The notes: generated by a model from the letters alone, not told the origin. A stretch of DNA of 64,000 nt from Streptomyces violascens (GCF_014649955.1 NZ_BMUA01000027.1:1-64000); one strand, 5' to 3'; shown: positions 7,862-15,452, counted from the stretch's first letter. Program-made: numbers and translations.

Positions 7862-7938
7862 GCCATATGATTTGATATTGACAACCTCTTGAAGTACATT
7901 AGTGATTGCCGGGCGGGTGAAGCAAGCTCCCAGCCGGC
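7862..7938 (+). promoter_or_regulatory. regulon promoter plus GCAAG-loop leader hairpin
   Basis: TTGATA (7872-7877), 17-nt spacer, TACATT (7895-7900) with AGTGATTG. Hairpin 7908-7938: outer GCCGG/CCGGC, inner GGGTG/CTCCC with a T-T mismatch, loop AAGCAAG, followed by CCACCACGACC. The upstream operator is degenerate here. Confidence 0.7.
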
Positions 7939-7977
7939 CACCACGACCCGCTCCGACCCCATAGAAGAGGATCCGTC

Positions 7978-8502
7978 ATGCCCGGTGCACCCGAGTACAC
8001 GCCCTACAGCATCTACATGCTGGAGCCACACGCTGATTACGTGACCGCCGAGAACGGCTACATCCCGATCGAGGCCATTGCCGAGCGCGTCTACGGCAAG
8101 CCGTACAGCTCGCTGCGCGGATGCCAGCGGGATGACGAGCGCATTGGCAATGACAGCATGAAGCTGTACAAACTCACCTCCGACGAGGACTACCTGGAGG
8201 CACTCGGCGACCTCGACGACGCCGAGATGTATCTGGGCTGGGACTCCCGCACCGGCGAGAGCGTCGTCAAGACCGGCGTGACTCAGCTGGACTACTGGCT
8301 GAGCATCCGCATCGCTGACGAGAACACCCCGGCCACTGTCGAGGCGAACCCGCCAGCAACGCAAGATCTTGAGAGCGCCGTGTTCGAGGACCGGTTTTTC
8401 GCCGATCGCGCTTTCTCCCCGTCGCTGAGACTGATCCTCGCCGATCTCATCCGTCGCGGCGAACTCCCGCGCGGTGACTACCTGTTCCGGCACTGGTGGT
8501 GA
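7978..8502 (+). CDS. hypothetical protein ending in a shared WW module
   Basis: 174 aa from ATG 7978 (MPGAPEYTPYS); AGAAGAGG lies 7 nt upstream. Acidic, with YSIYMLEPHADYVTAENGYI at the start and MYLGWDSRTGESVVKTGV in the middle. The last 20 residues follow the pattern L..L...G.L..G(D/E)YL...WW, also present at the C-termini of the proteins at 752-1372 and 15099-15452. No known family. First gene of a unit with the conserved leader; overlaps the small frame at 8499. Confidence 0.7.
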   Translation: MPGAPEYTPYSIYMLEPHADYVTAENGYIPIEAIAERVYGKPYSSLRGCQRDDERIGNDSMKLYKLTSDEDYLEALGDLDDAEMYLGWDSRTGESVVKTGVTQLDYWLSIRIADENTPATVEANPPATQDLESAVFEDRFFADRAFSPSLRLILADLIRRGELPRGDYLFRHWW

Positions 8503-8588
8503 TCGAAACGGAGCCCCGAGATTCGTCGATCTTCGGCCTGTACGTCGAGGCCCGCTCCGTACTGCGCGCCGCCGGACTCCCGGACTGA
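8499..8588 (+). CDS. possible 29-aa coupled peptide
   Basis: GTG at 8499 overlaps the TGA of 7978-8502 (GTGA). Codes for about 29 aa (VIETEPRDSSIFGLYVEARS...) with GC-rich third positions throughout. Function unknown; too short to be sure. Confidence 0.35.
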   Translation: MIETEPRDSSIFGLYVEARSVLRAAGLPD

Positions 8589-8618
8589 CATCCTCGCGGG
8601 GTCACCCACACCATGAGT

Positions 8619-8696
8619 GACCCTTTTAATTTGACTCTCCACCCCCTTTAGAGTACATTTGAGTTTGTCGGGGCGGGTGAGCAAGCACCCCACCGG
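8619..8696 (+). promoter_or_regulatory. regulon promoter plus GCAAG-loop leader hairpin
   Basis: GACCCTTTTAAT (8619) merges into TTGACT (8631-8636); spacer 17 nt with ACCCCCTTT; TACATT at 8654-8659 (continued TGAGTT instead of AGTGAA). Hairpin GGGTG-AGCAAG-CACCC at 8675-8690 with outer CGG/CCG; linker CCACCACGAACG. Confidence 0.72.
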
Positions 8697-8732
8697 CCAC
8701 CACGAACGAACCGTCGCCGCGAGGAGTGCGCC

Positions 8733-9011
8733 ATGACCGCCATGCTCACCGAGACCACGTACCGCCTCCTCGGCACCGACGTACTTGAGGTCACCGACTT
8801 CGACCGGATCGAGTGCGGCCAGTGCGGCAAGCTCTCCGCCTTCCTCGACGACGCGGACGAGGGCACCGACGCGGCGCACGACGCCGGATGGCACGTCGGC
8901 GACGAACTCGACGACTGCGGCTGCCTCCACCAGATGTGCCCGGACTGCGCCGACGACTGGTGCGGCGTCCGCGACACCACCCCCCGCCTGTTCGGGATGC
9001 GGGTCGTCTGA
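8733..9011 (+). CDS. small multi-Cys protein
   Basis: 92 aa from ATG 8733 (MTAMLTETTYR), ribosome site CGAGGAG. ECGQCG near residue 28, then DDCGCLHQMCPDCADDWCG in the C-terminal half: at least two Cys pairs able to bind zinc. Strongly acidic. First gene of its leader unit; 9080 and 9394 follow on the same strand at short distances and are probably co-transcribed. No named family recognised. Confidence 0.65.
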   Translation: MTAMLTETTYRLLGTDVLEVTDFDRIECGQCGKLSAFLDDADEGTDAAHDAGWHVGDELDDCGCLHQMCPDCADDWCGVRDTTPRLFGMRVV

Positions 9012-9079
9012 CCCGCCCCACCCGGGGCGGCCGACCGGCCGCCCCTGCCCCGCACACCACCGACCTTGAGGAGGAACCC

Positions 9080-9343
9080 ATGGACCAGCGAGCCATCGAG
9101 CGCCAGGCCGAGATCCGCACGCTCATCGACAGCGACGCGCTCACCCTGGAGCAGGCCAGGACCGCCCTCCGCGCGCTCCTGGACGTGACCGCCTCGGCAC
9201 AGACCGGACCGGACGTCACCTCGTACGGCTACGGCATGGACCTTCCCCGCGAGGTCGTCGATGCCGAGTACGCGGGCCGCGAGACGGTCGGCTACGACCT
9301 CGACGGGCTTCTGCTCGGCGCGCTGCGGCCCGCGACCGCGTAG
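9080..9343 (+). CDS. hypothetical helical protein
   Basis: 87 aa from ATG 9080 (MDQRAIERQAE) with GAGGAGG 6 nt upstream. N-terminal half is helical (IRTLIDSDALTLEQARTAL); C-terminal half contains GYGMDLPREVVDAEYAG. No Cys cluster, no membrane segment, no recognised family. Lies between two genes of the same unit. Confidence 0.6.
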   Translation: MDQRAIERQAEIRTLIDSDALTLEQARTALRALLDVTASAQTGPDVTSYGYGMDLPREVVDAEYAGRETVGYDLDGLLLGALRPATA

Positions 9344-9393
9344 CGGCCTGCGACCTCCACCCACCTCCTGGACAGCGGAAGAAGGACACGAGC

Positions 9394-9963
9394 ATGACGG
9401 CGACCATGACCGCGACTGCCTGCGGCCCGCAGGAGGCCGGCTACCTTGCACTGCGGCTCCCGGCCGGAACCTGGGTGCGGCACGAGGGCGACGAGACCCG
9501 CCGCATCTGGATCGCGCAGCCCTGCGCCTGCACGCTCTGCATGTCGGCGACGCTCCTCGGCGCTCCCGGCACGCACTACGAACTGCGCGTCCATGAAGGC
9601 GACATGGCGCCCCTCGTTCACGTCCGGCACACCTCGGTCGTCCCCCACCTGCACCCCGAAGAGCTGTTCCAGACCTACCCGCCCGTCCTGCCCCTGCCGC
9701 GCACCGCCGCCCATCTGCGCAGACTGCTCCGCGCGCGCTTTCCCGGTGTGCGGTTCTCGGTGCGGACCCGGCGCGGCTGGCGCCTGTCGGTGAGCTGGAG
9801 CGGCGGCCCCTTGGACACCGAGGTCGCGACTGTCGCGGCCCCGTTGCTGGCCGACTACACCACGCCGGAGCGCCGCCGGGCGCGGGCGATCACCGTCACC
9901 CGGTTCGGCCGCGCGTCGTACGGGACGCCCCTGGTGGACGCGATCAACCTGACCCGCCGCTGA
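9394..9963 (+). CDS. LPD29-type protein, paralogue of 14457-15041
   Basis: 189 aa from ATG 9394. The C-terminal half has AAHLRRLLRARFPGVRFSV followed by RLSVSWSGGP, the pattern of the LPD29 domain (large polyvalent protein-associated domain 29) known from phage and conjugative-element polyproteins; that assignment is by eye. The N-terminal half has CACTLC and an LRLPAGTWVRH strand. The protein at 14457 has the same order: AYLALRL, CSCGMC, HVRHTSV, then the FPG.(K/R)FSV block. Third gene of the 8733 unit. Confidence 0.65.
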   Translation: MTATMTATACGPQEAGYLALRLPAGTWVRHEGDETRRIWIAQPCACTLCMSATLLGAPGTHYELRVHEGDMAPLVHVRHTSVVPHLHPEELFQTYPPVLPLPRTAAHLRRLLRARFPGVRFSVRTRRGWRLSVSWSGGPLDTEVATVAAPLLADYTTPERRRARAITVTRFGRASYGTPLVDAINLTRR

Positions 9964-9988
9964 CCCGTCGGACCCACCCAGCTCCGCG

Positions 9989-10063
9989 ATCCCTAATAGT
10001 TGCGGCATGTCACCCCTTCGAGTACATTAGTGAATGTCGAAAGGGCGAGGCAAGCGCCCGGAC
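9989..10063 (+). promoter_or_regulatory. regulon promoter plus GCAAG-loop leader hairpin
   Basis: Degenerate ATCCCTAATAG, TTGCGG (10000-10005), 17-nt spacer with CACCCCTT, TACATT (10023-10028) plus AGTGAATG. Hairpin GGGCG-AGGCAAG-CGCCC at 10043-10059, outer GTC/GAC; then CACCACCGATACG. Confidence 0.7.
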
Positions 10064-10097
10064 GATCACCACCGATACGCCGCCCCGAGGAGTCGAG

Positions 10098-10289
10098 ATG
10101 CAGCTCACCGCCACCACCCCCCGCACCGCCACTACCCCCTGCACCTGCGACGGGAGCGGCATCGGCGGCTACTTCGCCCCCGACGACGCGCACATCGCGT
10201 GCGAGGGCTGCGGCGAGCGAGTCCAGATCAACTGCGAGGCGAGTTGCGGCCGCTGCTGCCACACCTGCCACGACGAGTTGCCCTGCTGA
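10098..10289 (+). CDS. small Cys-rich protein
   Basis: 63 aa from ATG 10098 (MQLTATTPRT), CGAGGAG upstream. Cys residues: CTCDGSG, CEGCGERVQINCEASCGRCCHTCHDELPC; at least eight Cys, forming two or more possible zinc sites. A DnaJ-like or rubredoxin-like Cys pattern but no clear family. First gene of its unit; the small membrane gene at 10349 follows. Confidence 0.62.
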   Translation: MQLTATTPRTATTPCTCDGSGIGGYFAPDDAHIACEGCGERVQINCEASCGRCCHTCHDELPC

Positions 10290-10348
10290 CCTCCCCCTCC
10301 CGGGCGGCCCCGGCGGGGCCGCCCACCCCTCCGCCAGAAAGGCGACAC

Positions 10349-10564
10349 ATGCTCTACGAACGCGTCTTCAGCACCGCGCACATCCTCATCTGGGGGGCCA
10401 TGGCCTTCCTCTTCGAAGTCGCCTGGTGCCTCACAACGCACCACCACGCACCGCTGTGGGCGCGACTCTGCGCCGCTGGCGCGGCCTCGTACTGGGTCCG
10501 GCCCATCGAGGCGGCGCTGGCTCGGCGGCACGCCCGCCGCACGGCCACGGCTCGTCGCCCCTGA
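10349..10564 (+). CDS. small membrane protein
   Basis: 71 aa from ATG 10349 (MLYERVFSTAH); AGAAAGG upstream. Two hydrophobic segments (ILIWGAMAFLFEVAWCL and PLWARLCAAGAASYWV) and a basic tail ARRHARRTATARRP, so a two-pass protein with a cytoplasmic C-terminus is likely. 59 nt after 10098-10289, same unit. No family recognised. Confidence 0.6.
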   Translation: MLYERVFSTAHILIWGAMAFLFEVAWCLTTHHHAPLWARLCAAGAASYWVRPIEAALARRHARRTATARRP

Positions 10565-10588
10565 CTCCGGCACTCCCACACCTTCGAC

Positions 10589-10662
10589 GACCCTTTTAAC
10601 TTGCCCTCACGACCCTTCTCGGGTACATTAGTGAATAACGGCGGCGGGTGAAGCAAGCACCG
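10589..10662 (+). promoter_or_regulatory. regulon promoter plus GCAAG-loop leader hairpin (clear double operator)
   Basis: GACCCTT at 10589 and again at 10611, exactly 22 bp apart, flank TTGCCC (10601-10606); spacer 17 nt; TACATT (10624-10629) plus AGTGAATA. Hairpin GGTG-AAGCAAG-CACC at 10647-10661; linker ACACCGCGAAC. Confidence 0.75.
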
Positions 10663-10705
10663 GCCCCGGACACCGCGAACACCCCTTACGAGGAGTCGGA
10701 TCCTG

Positions 10706-11119
10706 ATGAGCTGCACCGCACAGCACGGCATCGCCCAGACCTTCCCGCACCGCTGGTGCACCCTGGTCGGCCGCTCGGTCCTCGTCGTGGGCGTCCTGCC
10801 CGCCCTGTTCGGCGGCGGCGCCAACGTGACGGTGCTCGCACTCGTCGCTCTCGCCGTCCTCGGACTGCTCATGGTGGCCGGGGCGCTGCGCGCCACCCGC
10901 CGTGCCCCCAAGCGCCCGATCCGCCCGGCGCGGGCCGCCGTGGCGCTCACCACGGACGTCCTAGTGCTGCTCATCGCGGCCGGTCTCATCATCGGCGCCC
11001 AGCTCGGCGGCGGCTCCGGATCGGTCCTCTTCTCCTCCGGCGGCGTCATCACGGTGACGGCCTTCCTGGCCCTGTGCGCCGTCCACCACGTCGCGCACCG
11101 CCGCGCCCGCCGGTCCTGA
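10706..11119 (+). CDS. small membrane protein, paralogue of 11206-11748
   Basis: 137 aa from ATG 10706 (MSCTAQHG). Four likely membrane segments (VGRSVLVVGVLPALFG; VTVLALVALAVLGLLMVAGA; LTTDVLVLLIAAGLIIGA; GVITVTAFLALCAVHH), with RRAPKRPIRPAR between segments 2 and 3. The end AVHHVAHRRARRS matches ALHHVAHRRA in the next gene, and the segment order is the same. Role unknown. First gene of its leader unit. Confidence 0.68.
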   Translation: MSCTAQHGIAQTFPHRWCTLVGRSVLVVGVLPALFGGGANVTVLALVALAVLGLLMVAGALRATRRAPKRPIRPARAAVALTTDVLVLLIAAGLIIGAQLGGGSGSVLFSSGGVITVTAFLALCAVHHVAHRRARRS

Positions 11120-11205
11120 GCCCCGCCCACCGGTGGCCGGGCGCTCCTGCCCGGCCACCGGCCCCGCGCCCGCGTGTACCTCAACTCCGCCCGGGAGACT
11201 CCGCT

Positions 11206-11748
11206 GTGAACGCCGACCAGGGCCACCTGCCCACCCGCGCCTGCCCGCACCGCCAGTGCACCCTCCTGCACCACCTCGTCCTGCTCATGCTGCTGCCCGG
11301 CCTGCTGACGGCCGTCACCTACGGAGGCGCAGCAACGGCGGTCCTCCTCGCCCTCCTCGGAGGCGTTCAGCTCGGCGTGATGCTGCTGGCGCACGCTCTC
11401 GCCCCCGAGGGCGGGCCCCGCCCCTGGGAGCACCGGCCGTTGAGCGTGCGCCGGGGATGGGCCGCCCTCGCGATCGTCACGGACCTGCTGGGCCTGCTCG
11501 TGGCGCTCGCGTTGATGACGGCCCTGGCCATCGACCGCGCTTACGCCGCCGTCCCGCCGCCGACCTCCGGAACGCTCGCCGCGCTCGGCGCCCTCTCGGC
11601 GCTGCTCGCCCTGCACCACGTCGCACACCGCCGCGCCACCGTTGCGGCCGCACCCACCGAGCCGGCCAGCGACGACACGGCGGACGACGACTGGATTGGC
11701 GAGAGCTTCGTGTGGGAGTACGGCGACCGGGCCGCATACAGCAAGTGA
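11206..11748 (+). CDS. small membrane protein, paralogue of 10706-11119
   Basis: 180 aa from GTG 11206 (VNADQGHLPTRACPH); CGGGAG is upstream. Four hydrophobic segments in the same order as the preceding protein, sharing TDLLGLLVAL versus TDVLVLLIAA and LHHVAHRRA. It has an extra acidic tail (SDDTADDDWIGESFVWEYGD). N-terminal CPHRQCTLLHHL may bind metal. Probably a tandem duplicate, transcribed with it. Confidence 0.66.
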   Translation: MNADQGHLPTRACPHRQCTLLHHLVLLMLLPGLLTAVTYGGAATAVLLALLGGVQLGVMLLAHALAPEGGPRPWEHRPLSVRRGWAALAIVTDLLGLLVALALMTALAIDRAYAAVPPPTSGTLAALGALSALLALHHVAHRRATVAAAPTEPASDDTADDDWIGESFVWEYGDRAAYSK

Positions 11749-11995
11749 CCACCGGGCGGGGCGTCTCAAGAGCGTCCCGCCGTCACATTCCCCGGCCGCC
11801 GGGCTCACCTTGCCCGCCGCCCGGGGGCAGGGGGACACCACGTTGTCGGCCGCAGCCGCCGGCTGCGGCCGAGGTGCCCGGCTCGGGCGCCAACCTCTGC
11901 GCCCGGAGCCCTGGTCAGGGCCGTCCCGGGGGGGCGGGCGGCGCCCGCCCGCGTCCGGTCCCGCGCGCAGCATCACCGCCCACACCACACCGATG
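11749..11995 (+). other. intergenic region with GGGGACACCAC motif and a perfect hairpin
   Basis: GGGGACACCACGTT lies at 11831-11844. It is followed by a perfect 10-bp hairpin GGCCGCAGCC-GCC-GGCTGCGGCC at 11848-11870. No T-run, so terminator function is uncertain. No gene seen. Confidence 0.5.
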
Positions 11996-12072
11996 CGCCC
12001 TTTTGATTTGACTAAAATGGAACCTCTGGGGTACATTAGTGAATAGATAGAGGGGGGAGGCAAGCCCACCTC
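11996..12072 (+). promoter_or_regulatory. regulon promoter plus GCAAG-loop leader hairpin
   Basis: GCGCCCTTTTGA, TTGACT (12008-12013), 18-nt spacer with GAACCTC, TACATT (12032-12037) plus AGTGAATA. Hairpin 12050-12072: GAGG-G-GGG / CCC-A-CCTC, loop AGGCAAG; linker CGACCACCACGGCC. Confidence 0.72.
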
Positions 12073-12110
12073 GACCACCACGGCCCCCGCCTCGAAAGGG
12101 AGTAACGCCC

Positions 12111-12407
12111 ATGTCTGAGCTCGCCACCACTGCCACCGAGCACTCCACCGACGGCCAGGGGCCGAGCGTGTGGATCCTCGAAGCCGGCGAGGACTACGAG
12201 GGCGGCTCAGTCAAAGGCGTCTACACCGACCGGGACCTGGCGGCCGACGACTTCCTCGACCTCGTACGCGACCTCGCCCGTTACAGCACGCTCGACGTCG
12301 ACCGGTCCGGCGAGGACCCCTCTACCGGCGACCTGTACGTCCACGGCGGCTGCGACTGGATCCAGCTGACCCGCTACTCCGTCACCACCCGGCGCCAGCT
12401 GCGCTGA
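12111..12407 (+). CDS. small acidic protein, DUF7336-like
   Basis: 98 aa from ATG 12111 (MSELATTATEHS), GAAAGGGAG upstream. VWILEAGEDYEGG and VKGVYTDRDLAADDF resemble the start of DUF7336-type proteins (a V.(V/I)L...DYEG...GV(F/Y)....A pattern); assignment by eye. Ends in DWIQLTRYSVTTRRQ. First gene of a leader unit with 12467 and 12844 downstream. Biochemical role unknown. Confidence 0.62.
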   Translation: MSELATTATEHSTDGQGPSVWILEAGEDYEGGSVKGVYTDRDLAADDFLDLVRDLARYSTLDVDRSGEDPSTGDLYVHGGCDWIQLTRYSVTTRRQLR

Positions 12408-12466
12408 GCCGCCGGGCCGCCGTTCCTTGGCGCCCAGCCCCCGACCCGGTTCACCAAGGAGTCCCC

Positions 12467-12847
12467 ATGCCCCTCACGACCGGCGGCTCCGCCGCCCCGA
12501 CGCCCACCGCGCAGCTCTGCCCGCGATGCGACCGCTACGCGCTCTTCGGAACGGCATGCGCGCACTGCGGCCGCGTGATCATCACGGGCCTGGTGTACAC
12601 GGCTCACCACCCCCCGGCCTGGTCCGAGGGATGCTGCCCCGTGTGTTTCACCACCGAGCCGGAGGTGTGGGAGCTGGACGGCCGGCTGCTCTGCTCGGTG
12701 TGCGCCGAGGGCCGTAGCCGGTGGGGTGACCGGGTGAAGGCGGCACCGGGATGGCGCGTGAGCGCGCGCCGCGTAGTGGCCTGGTCGGACGAGCCCGCGA
12801 CCTCGGCGTACGCCACGCGGTACGCCGACGAGGCGGACAGGCAGTGA
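12467..12847 (+). CDS. zinc-finger protein with four Cys pairs
   Basis: 126 aa from ATG 12467 with AAGGAG upstream. CPRC and CAHC near residues 18-36 form one ribbon, CCPVC and CSVC near 55-80 a second. Linker VIITGLVYTAHHPPAWSEG; basic C-terminal part (RWGDRVKAAPGWRVSARRV). Tandem zinc ribbons suggest a nucleic-acid or protein adaptor role (inference). Its stop overlaps the GTG of the next gene. Confidence 0.65.
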   Translation: MPLTTGGSAAPTPTAQLCPRCDRYALFGTACAHCGRVIITGLVYTAHHPPAWSEGCCPVCFTTEPEVWELDGRLLCSVCAEGRSRWGDRVKAAPGWRVSARRVVAWSDEPATSAYATRYADEADRQ

Positions 12848-13014
12848 CCGCGCCCGAAGCTCGGCCCCCCTCCTTCGAGGCGTACAGCGCCGCCATGGCG
12901 CAGGCGCTCAAGGACTGCGACCTGGGTCGCTACCGGCGCCTGTTCTCCGCCCGGTCCGCAGCGGCGCAGGCCGAGGCGGACGAGCGCCTGCGCCGGGCCC
13001 TCGGCGGAAGCTGA
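12844..13014 (+). CDS. small helical protein, translationally coupled
   Basis: 56 aa from GTG 12844, overlapping the stop of 12467-12847 by four bases (GTGA). Residues FEAYSAAMAQALKDCDLGRYRRLFSARSAAAQ form one long amphipathic helix. No family recognised; coupling suggests it works with the zinc-finger protein. Confidence 0.5.
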   Translation: MTAPEARPPSFEAYSAAMAQALKDCDLGRYRRLFSARSAAAQAEADERLRRALGGS

Positions 13015-13043
13015 CGGCATCTCCCACCCCCATCACGAGGGAC

Positions 13044-13107
13044 ACACGTTTGACGTAAACACCCTTGTGGAGTACATTAGTGAATGCGGAGGTGATGCAA
13101 GCTCCTC
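13044..13107 (+). promoter_or_regulatory. regulon promoter plus GCAAG-loop leader hairpin
   Basis: TTGACG (13050-13055), 17-nt spacer with CACCCTTG, TACATT (13073-13078) plus AGTGAATG. Hairpin 13089-13107: GAGG-T-G / C-T-CCTC, loop ATGCAAG; linker ACACCACGAACCC. No good upstream GACCCTT here. Confidence 0.68.
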
Positions 13108-13144
13108 GGCGACACCACGAACCCGCCGCCCCGAGGAGCCGAGT

Positions 13145-13651
13145 ATGCCGCGCGTCCGCCACACCACCAGCGACCTCCACCAGGCCCTTCACGAGCTCCT
13201 CGACGGCAACGCGCTGCGCGCCGACGACGCGCACCCGGAGTACACGCAGTTCGTGTACCGCGGCAAGCCCGCGACGCTCGCGGCCGCGATCCTCCACCAC
13301 TACGGCGCGAGCCTCTCCCAGCTCAAGTCCCTGGAGGCGGAGTACCTCTCGCAGGAGTGGGGATGGGAGGACGTCAAACACCCCCTGCGGCGCCGCTTCA
13401 CGCCGCTCGCCTGGACGTGCCTGGACAACCTGAACGGGGGCCCGCGGGAAGGCGACTGGGCGCAGTCGCACGCATGGGCGTTCGCCCCGCGCACCGCGTA
13501 CAGCACCTTCGACGGTCGCAGTGACCGGCGCCGCCGCCCGTGGCTCTACGACGCGGACGAGTTCGGCCAGAGCGGCGTCACCCGCCCGAGCGCCCTGCAC
13601 CCCGGGTGCACCGAGACCCCCCTCACCCGCCCCCGCCGCTTCTCCTGCTGA
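13145..13651 (+). CDS. hypothetical protein
   Basis: 168 aa from ATG 13145 (MPRVRHTTSDLHQ), ribosome site GAGGAG. The N-terminal half is helical (LHQALHELLDGNALRADD; ATLAAAILHHYGASLSQLK), the C-terminal half basic and aromatic (GDWAQSHAWAFAPRTAYSTF, RRRRPWLYDADEFG). No recognised domain. Only gene of its leader unit, closed by the terminator at 13708. Confidence 0.62.
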   Translation: MPRVRHTTSDLHQALHELLDGNALRADDAHPEYTQFVYRGKPATLAAAILHHYGASLSQLKSLEAEYLSQEWGWEDVKHPLRRRFTPLAWTCLDNLNGGPREGDWAQSHAWAFAPRTAYSTFDGRSDRRRRPWLYDADEFGQSGVTRPSALHPGCTETPLTRPRRFSC

Positions 13652-13707
13652 AGCCCGCCTGCCACGCTGCCGAGCGGGGAACCGCGCGGCCCCGAAAACC
13701 GCCCACG

Positions 13708-13729
13708 CGCGCCCTCCGGGGCGCGTTTT
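13708..13729 (+). terminator. Rho-independent terminator
   Basis: CGCGCCC-TCCG-GGGCGCG followed by TTTT, 57 nt after the preceding stop. Perfect 7-bp stem with a tetraloop. Confidence 0.7.
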
Positions 13730-13734
13730 CGCAG

Positions 13735-13806
13735 GTCACAGCTGTCACGTTCCCCAGCGTGACAGCCGCCGTGACACCCCTTCGTGACACGGGCGCGTGA
13801 CACCCG
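13735..13806 (+). repeat. GTGACA repeat block, copy 2
   Basis: TGTCAC at 13743, then GTGACA at 13759, 13771, 13784 and 13797 (spacings 12, 13, 13 bp). Together with the upstream terminator it repeats the arrangement at 6443-6528. Iteron-like. Confidence 0.6.
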
Positions 13807-13863
13807 CCGCCCCGCCCGCCAGGCCCTTCGCCGGACTCGTCCCGACTCGACAGGAAGCATCCG

Positions 13864-14277
13864 ATGCGCACCGAGATCACCGACGCCGCGATCGCGAGCG
13901 GCACCTCCGGCGCCGTCCTCCAGGTGCGCTTGGAGGACTGGTTCGAGATCCAGATCATCACGGGCCACACCAGTCAGTGCATCCCCCGGCCCGCCTCGCC
14001 GCGCCCTTCCCGGTGGGATCTGCCCGCGAGTGCGCCCGCCGATTTCGCGGGCCCCTACGACGCGCTCCAGGTGGGCCTGGTCCCGCCGCTCGCGGCGCCC
14101 GACGGATGGCCCGCGCCGCTTCCGGCAGGACCGCGCCGGGACCCGTACGACGCCGCGGCCACCCTGTGGTTCGGTCCGGTCCCGGCCGACCTGCTGCGTG
14201 CTCTGGTCCGCGCCCATGGCGGCGAGAACGCCCACCAGTACATGAGCGCCGAGGACTGGGCCGGGCCGTACGCGTAG
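13864..14277 (+). CDS. hypothetical protein
   Basis: 137 aa from ATG 13864 (MRTEITDAAIA); AGGAAG upstream. Begins with VLQVRLEDWFEIQIITGHT; a Pro-rich middle; ends with LVRAHGGENAHQYMSAEDW. No recognised family and no Cys cluster. It follows the terminator and GTGACA repeats rather than a GCAAG leader, so it may be controlled through those repeats. Confidence 0.55.
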   Translation: MRTEITDAAIASGTSGAVLQVRLEDWFEIQIITGHTSQCIPRPASPRPSRWDLPASAPADFAGPYDALQVGLVPPLAAPDGWPAPLPAGPRRDPYDAAATLWFGPVPADLLRALVRAHGGENAHQYMSAEDWAGPYA

Positions 14278-14343
14278 GGGGTGCGCCGGCCCGTCCGGGG
14301 AGCACGGTCCAGCACGCGTCCCAGCGCGCGGAGGTCCCGAACG

Positions 14344-14415
14344 TGCCCCTTCATACTTGATTTACGCACCCTCTTCGGGTACATTAGTGATTGCAGGGAC
14401 GGCGACGCAAGCGCC
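14344..14415 (+). promoter_or_regulatory. regulon promoter plus GCAAG-loop leader hairpin
   Basis: GCCCCTTCAT and, 22 bp further, CACCCTC; TTGATT (14357-14362), 17-nt spacer, TACATT (14380-14385) plus AGTGATTG. Hairpin GGCG-ACGCAAG-CGCC at 14401-14415; linker CCACCACGAACTCC. Confidence 0.72.
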
Positions 14416-14456
14416 CGACCGGCCACCACGAACTCCCCGACCGAAGGACGTGCGCC

Positions 14457-15041
14457 ATGACCTCCGCCACCGCCCGCCGCCTCAGCGCCGCCTACCTCGC
14501 CCTGCGCCTCACCCCGGGCGCCGCGGTCCGCTACGTCGGCACCGCGACCCGCCTCCACGGCCCGGCGACGGTCCAGCCGTGTTCCTGCGGCATGTGCGCC
14601 GCCGACGTCCTCCGGGGCCTGCCCGCGACCCGCTACGAGCTGCGCACCGCCGACGGTCGGCCCACCGGCGTCACCCACGTCCGCCACACCTCCGTCATCC
14701 CGGAACCCTCCGAGGACGAGCTGATGAACGCCGTGCTGGGCCTGACGATGCGAGCCACGGCAGAGTACCTGCGTCGGCTGCTGCGCCGCACCTTCCCCGG
14801 GGTGAAGTTCTCCGTGCGCCGCGGCCGCGGGCACGGGATGCAGCGCTACGAGATCACCGTCGGCTGGAGCGGCGGCCCGAGCCGTACCGCCGTCGCCACC
14901 GTCACGGCGCCGCTGCTGGCCCAGTACGGAAATCCCGAGCAGTGCCGCCCCGCGTGGATCGCCGTCACCGTCGACGGCCGCCGCCACTTCGGCGAGCCGA
15001 GCGCCAGCGCCATCCACCTCAACCGCGCCCCGGCGGCCTGA
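14457..15041 (+). CDS. LPD29-type protein, paralogue of 9394-9963
   Basis: 194 aa from ATG 14457 (MTSATARRLSAAYLALRL). The C-terminal half carries EYLRRLLRRTFPGVKFSVRR then YEITVGWSGGP, the LPD29-like pattern. CSCGMC near residue 41 replaces CACTLC of the paralogue, and HVRHTSVIPEP is shared. Known LPD29 domains sit in polyproteins of mobile elements; here the domain is almost free-standing. First gene of a leader unit, followed 57 nt later by 15099. Confidence 0.68.
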   Translation: MTSATARRLSAAYLALRLTPGAAVRYVGTATRLHGPATVQPCSCGMCAADVLRGLPATRYELRTADGRPTGVTHVRHTSVIPEPSEDELMNAVLGLTMRATAEYLRRLLRRTFPGVKFSVRRGRGHGMQRYEITVGWSGGPSRTAVATVTAPLLAQYGNPEQCRPAWIAVTVDGRRHFGEPSASAIHLNRAPAA

Positions 15042-15098
15042 CCCGCCCCACCGGCCCCGGCCGCCGGCCGGGGCCTTCCCCGAACGGAAGGACCCGAC

Positions 15099-15452
15099 TT
15101 GCCTCTCAAGACGACGACCAAGGCCTACCTGCACGTCGAGTACAAGGACCTCGAGGACTTCATCACCGCGCACTACGGCCTGCCGTACAGCGTGATTCGC
15201 GGCCTCGAAGCGCACAACGGCGCGCTCCACGCGGTAAAGGTGTCCGCGAACTACGAGCACTACGACCCGGACGCCGAAGAGGGATCACACTTCACCTGGC
15301 GCGAGGGCCTGGACCCCGAGGTCGCGGAGACGCTCGGCAGGTGGCGGTCCGGCACCCTCGGCTACGACCCGTACCCCGGGGAGCTGCTGCACGACCTCGC
15401 ATGCAGCGGGCACCTGGAGCCGGGCGAGTATCTGATCAACGTCGCCTGGTAG
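15099..15452 (+). CDS. hypothetical protein, WW-ended family
   Basis: 117 aa from TTG 15099 with GGAAGG upstream. Strongly related to the C-terminal half of 752-1372: HYGLPYSVIRGLEAHNG versus HYGLEYSVIRALGVSNG, and an end LEPGEYLINVAW versus IDSGEYLVHVWW. Acidic. Role unknown. Co-transcribed with the LPD29 gene 14457-15041. Confidence 0.62.
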   Translation: MPLKTTTKAYLHVEYKDLEDFITAHYGLPYSVIRGLEAHNGALHAVKVSANYEHYDPDAEEGSHFTWREGLDPEVAETLGRWRSGTLGYDPYPGELLHDLACSGHLEPGEYLINVAW

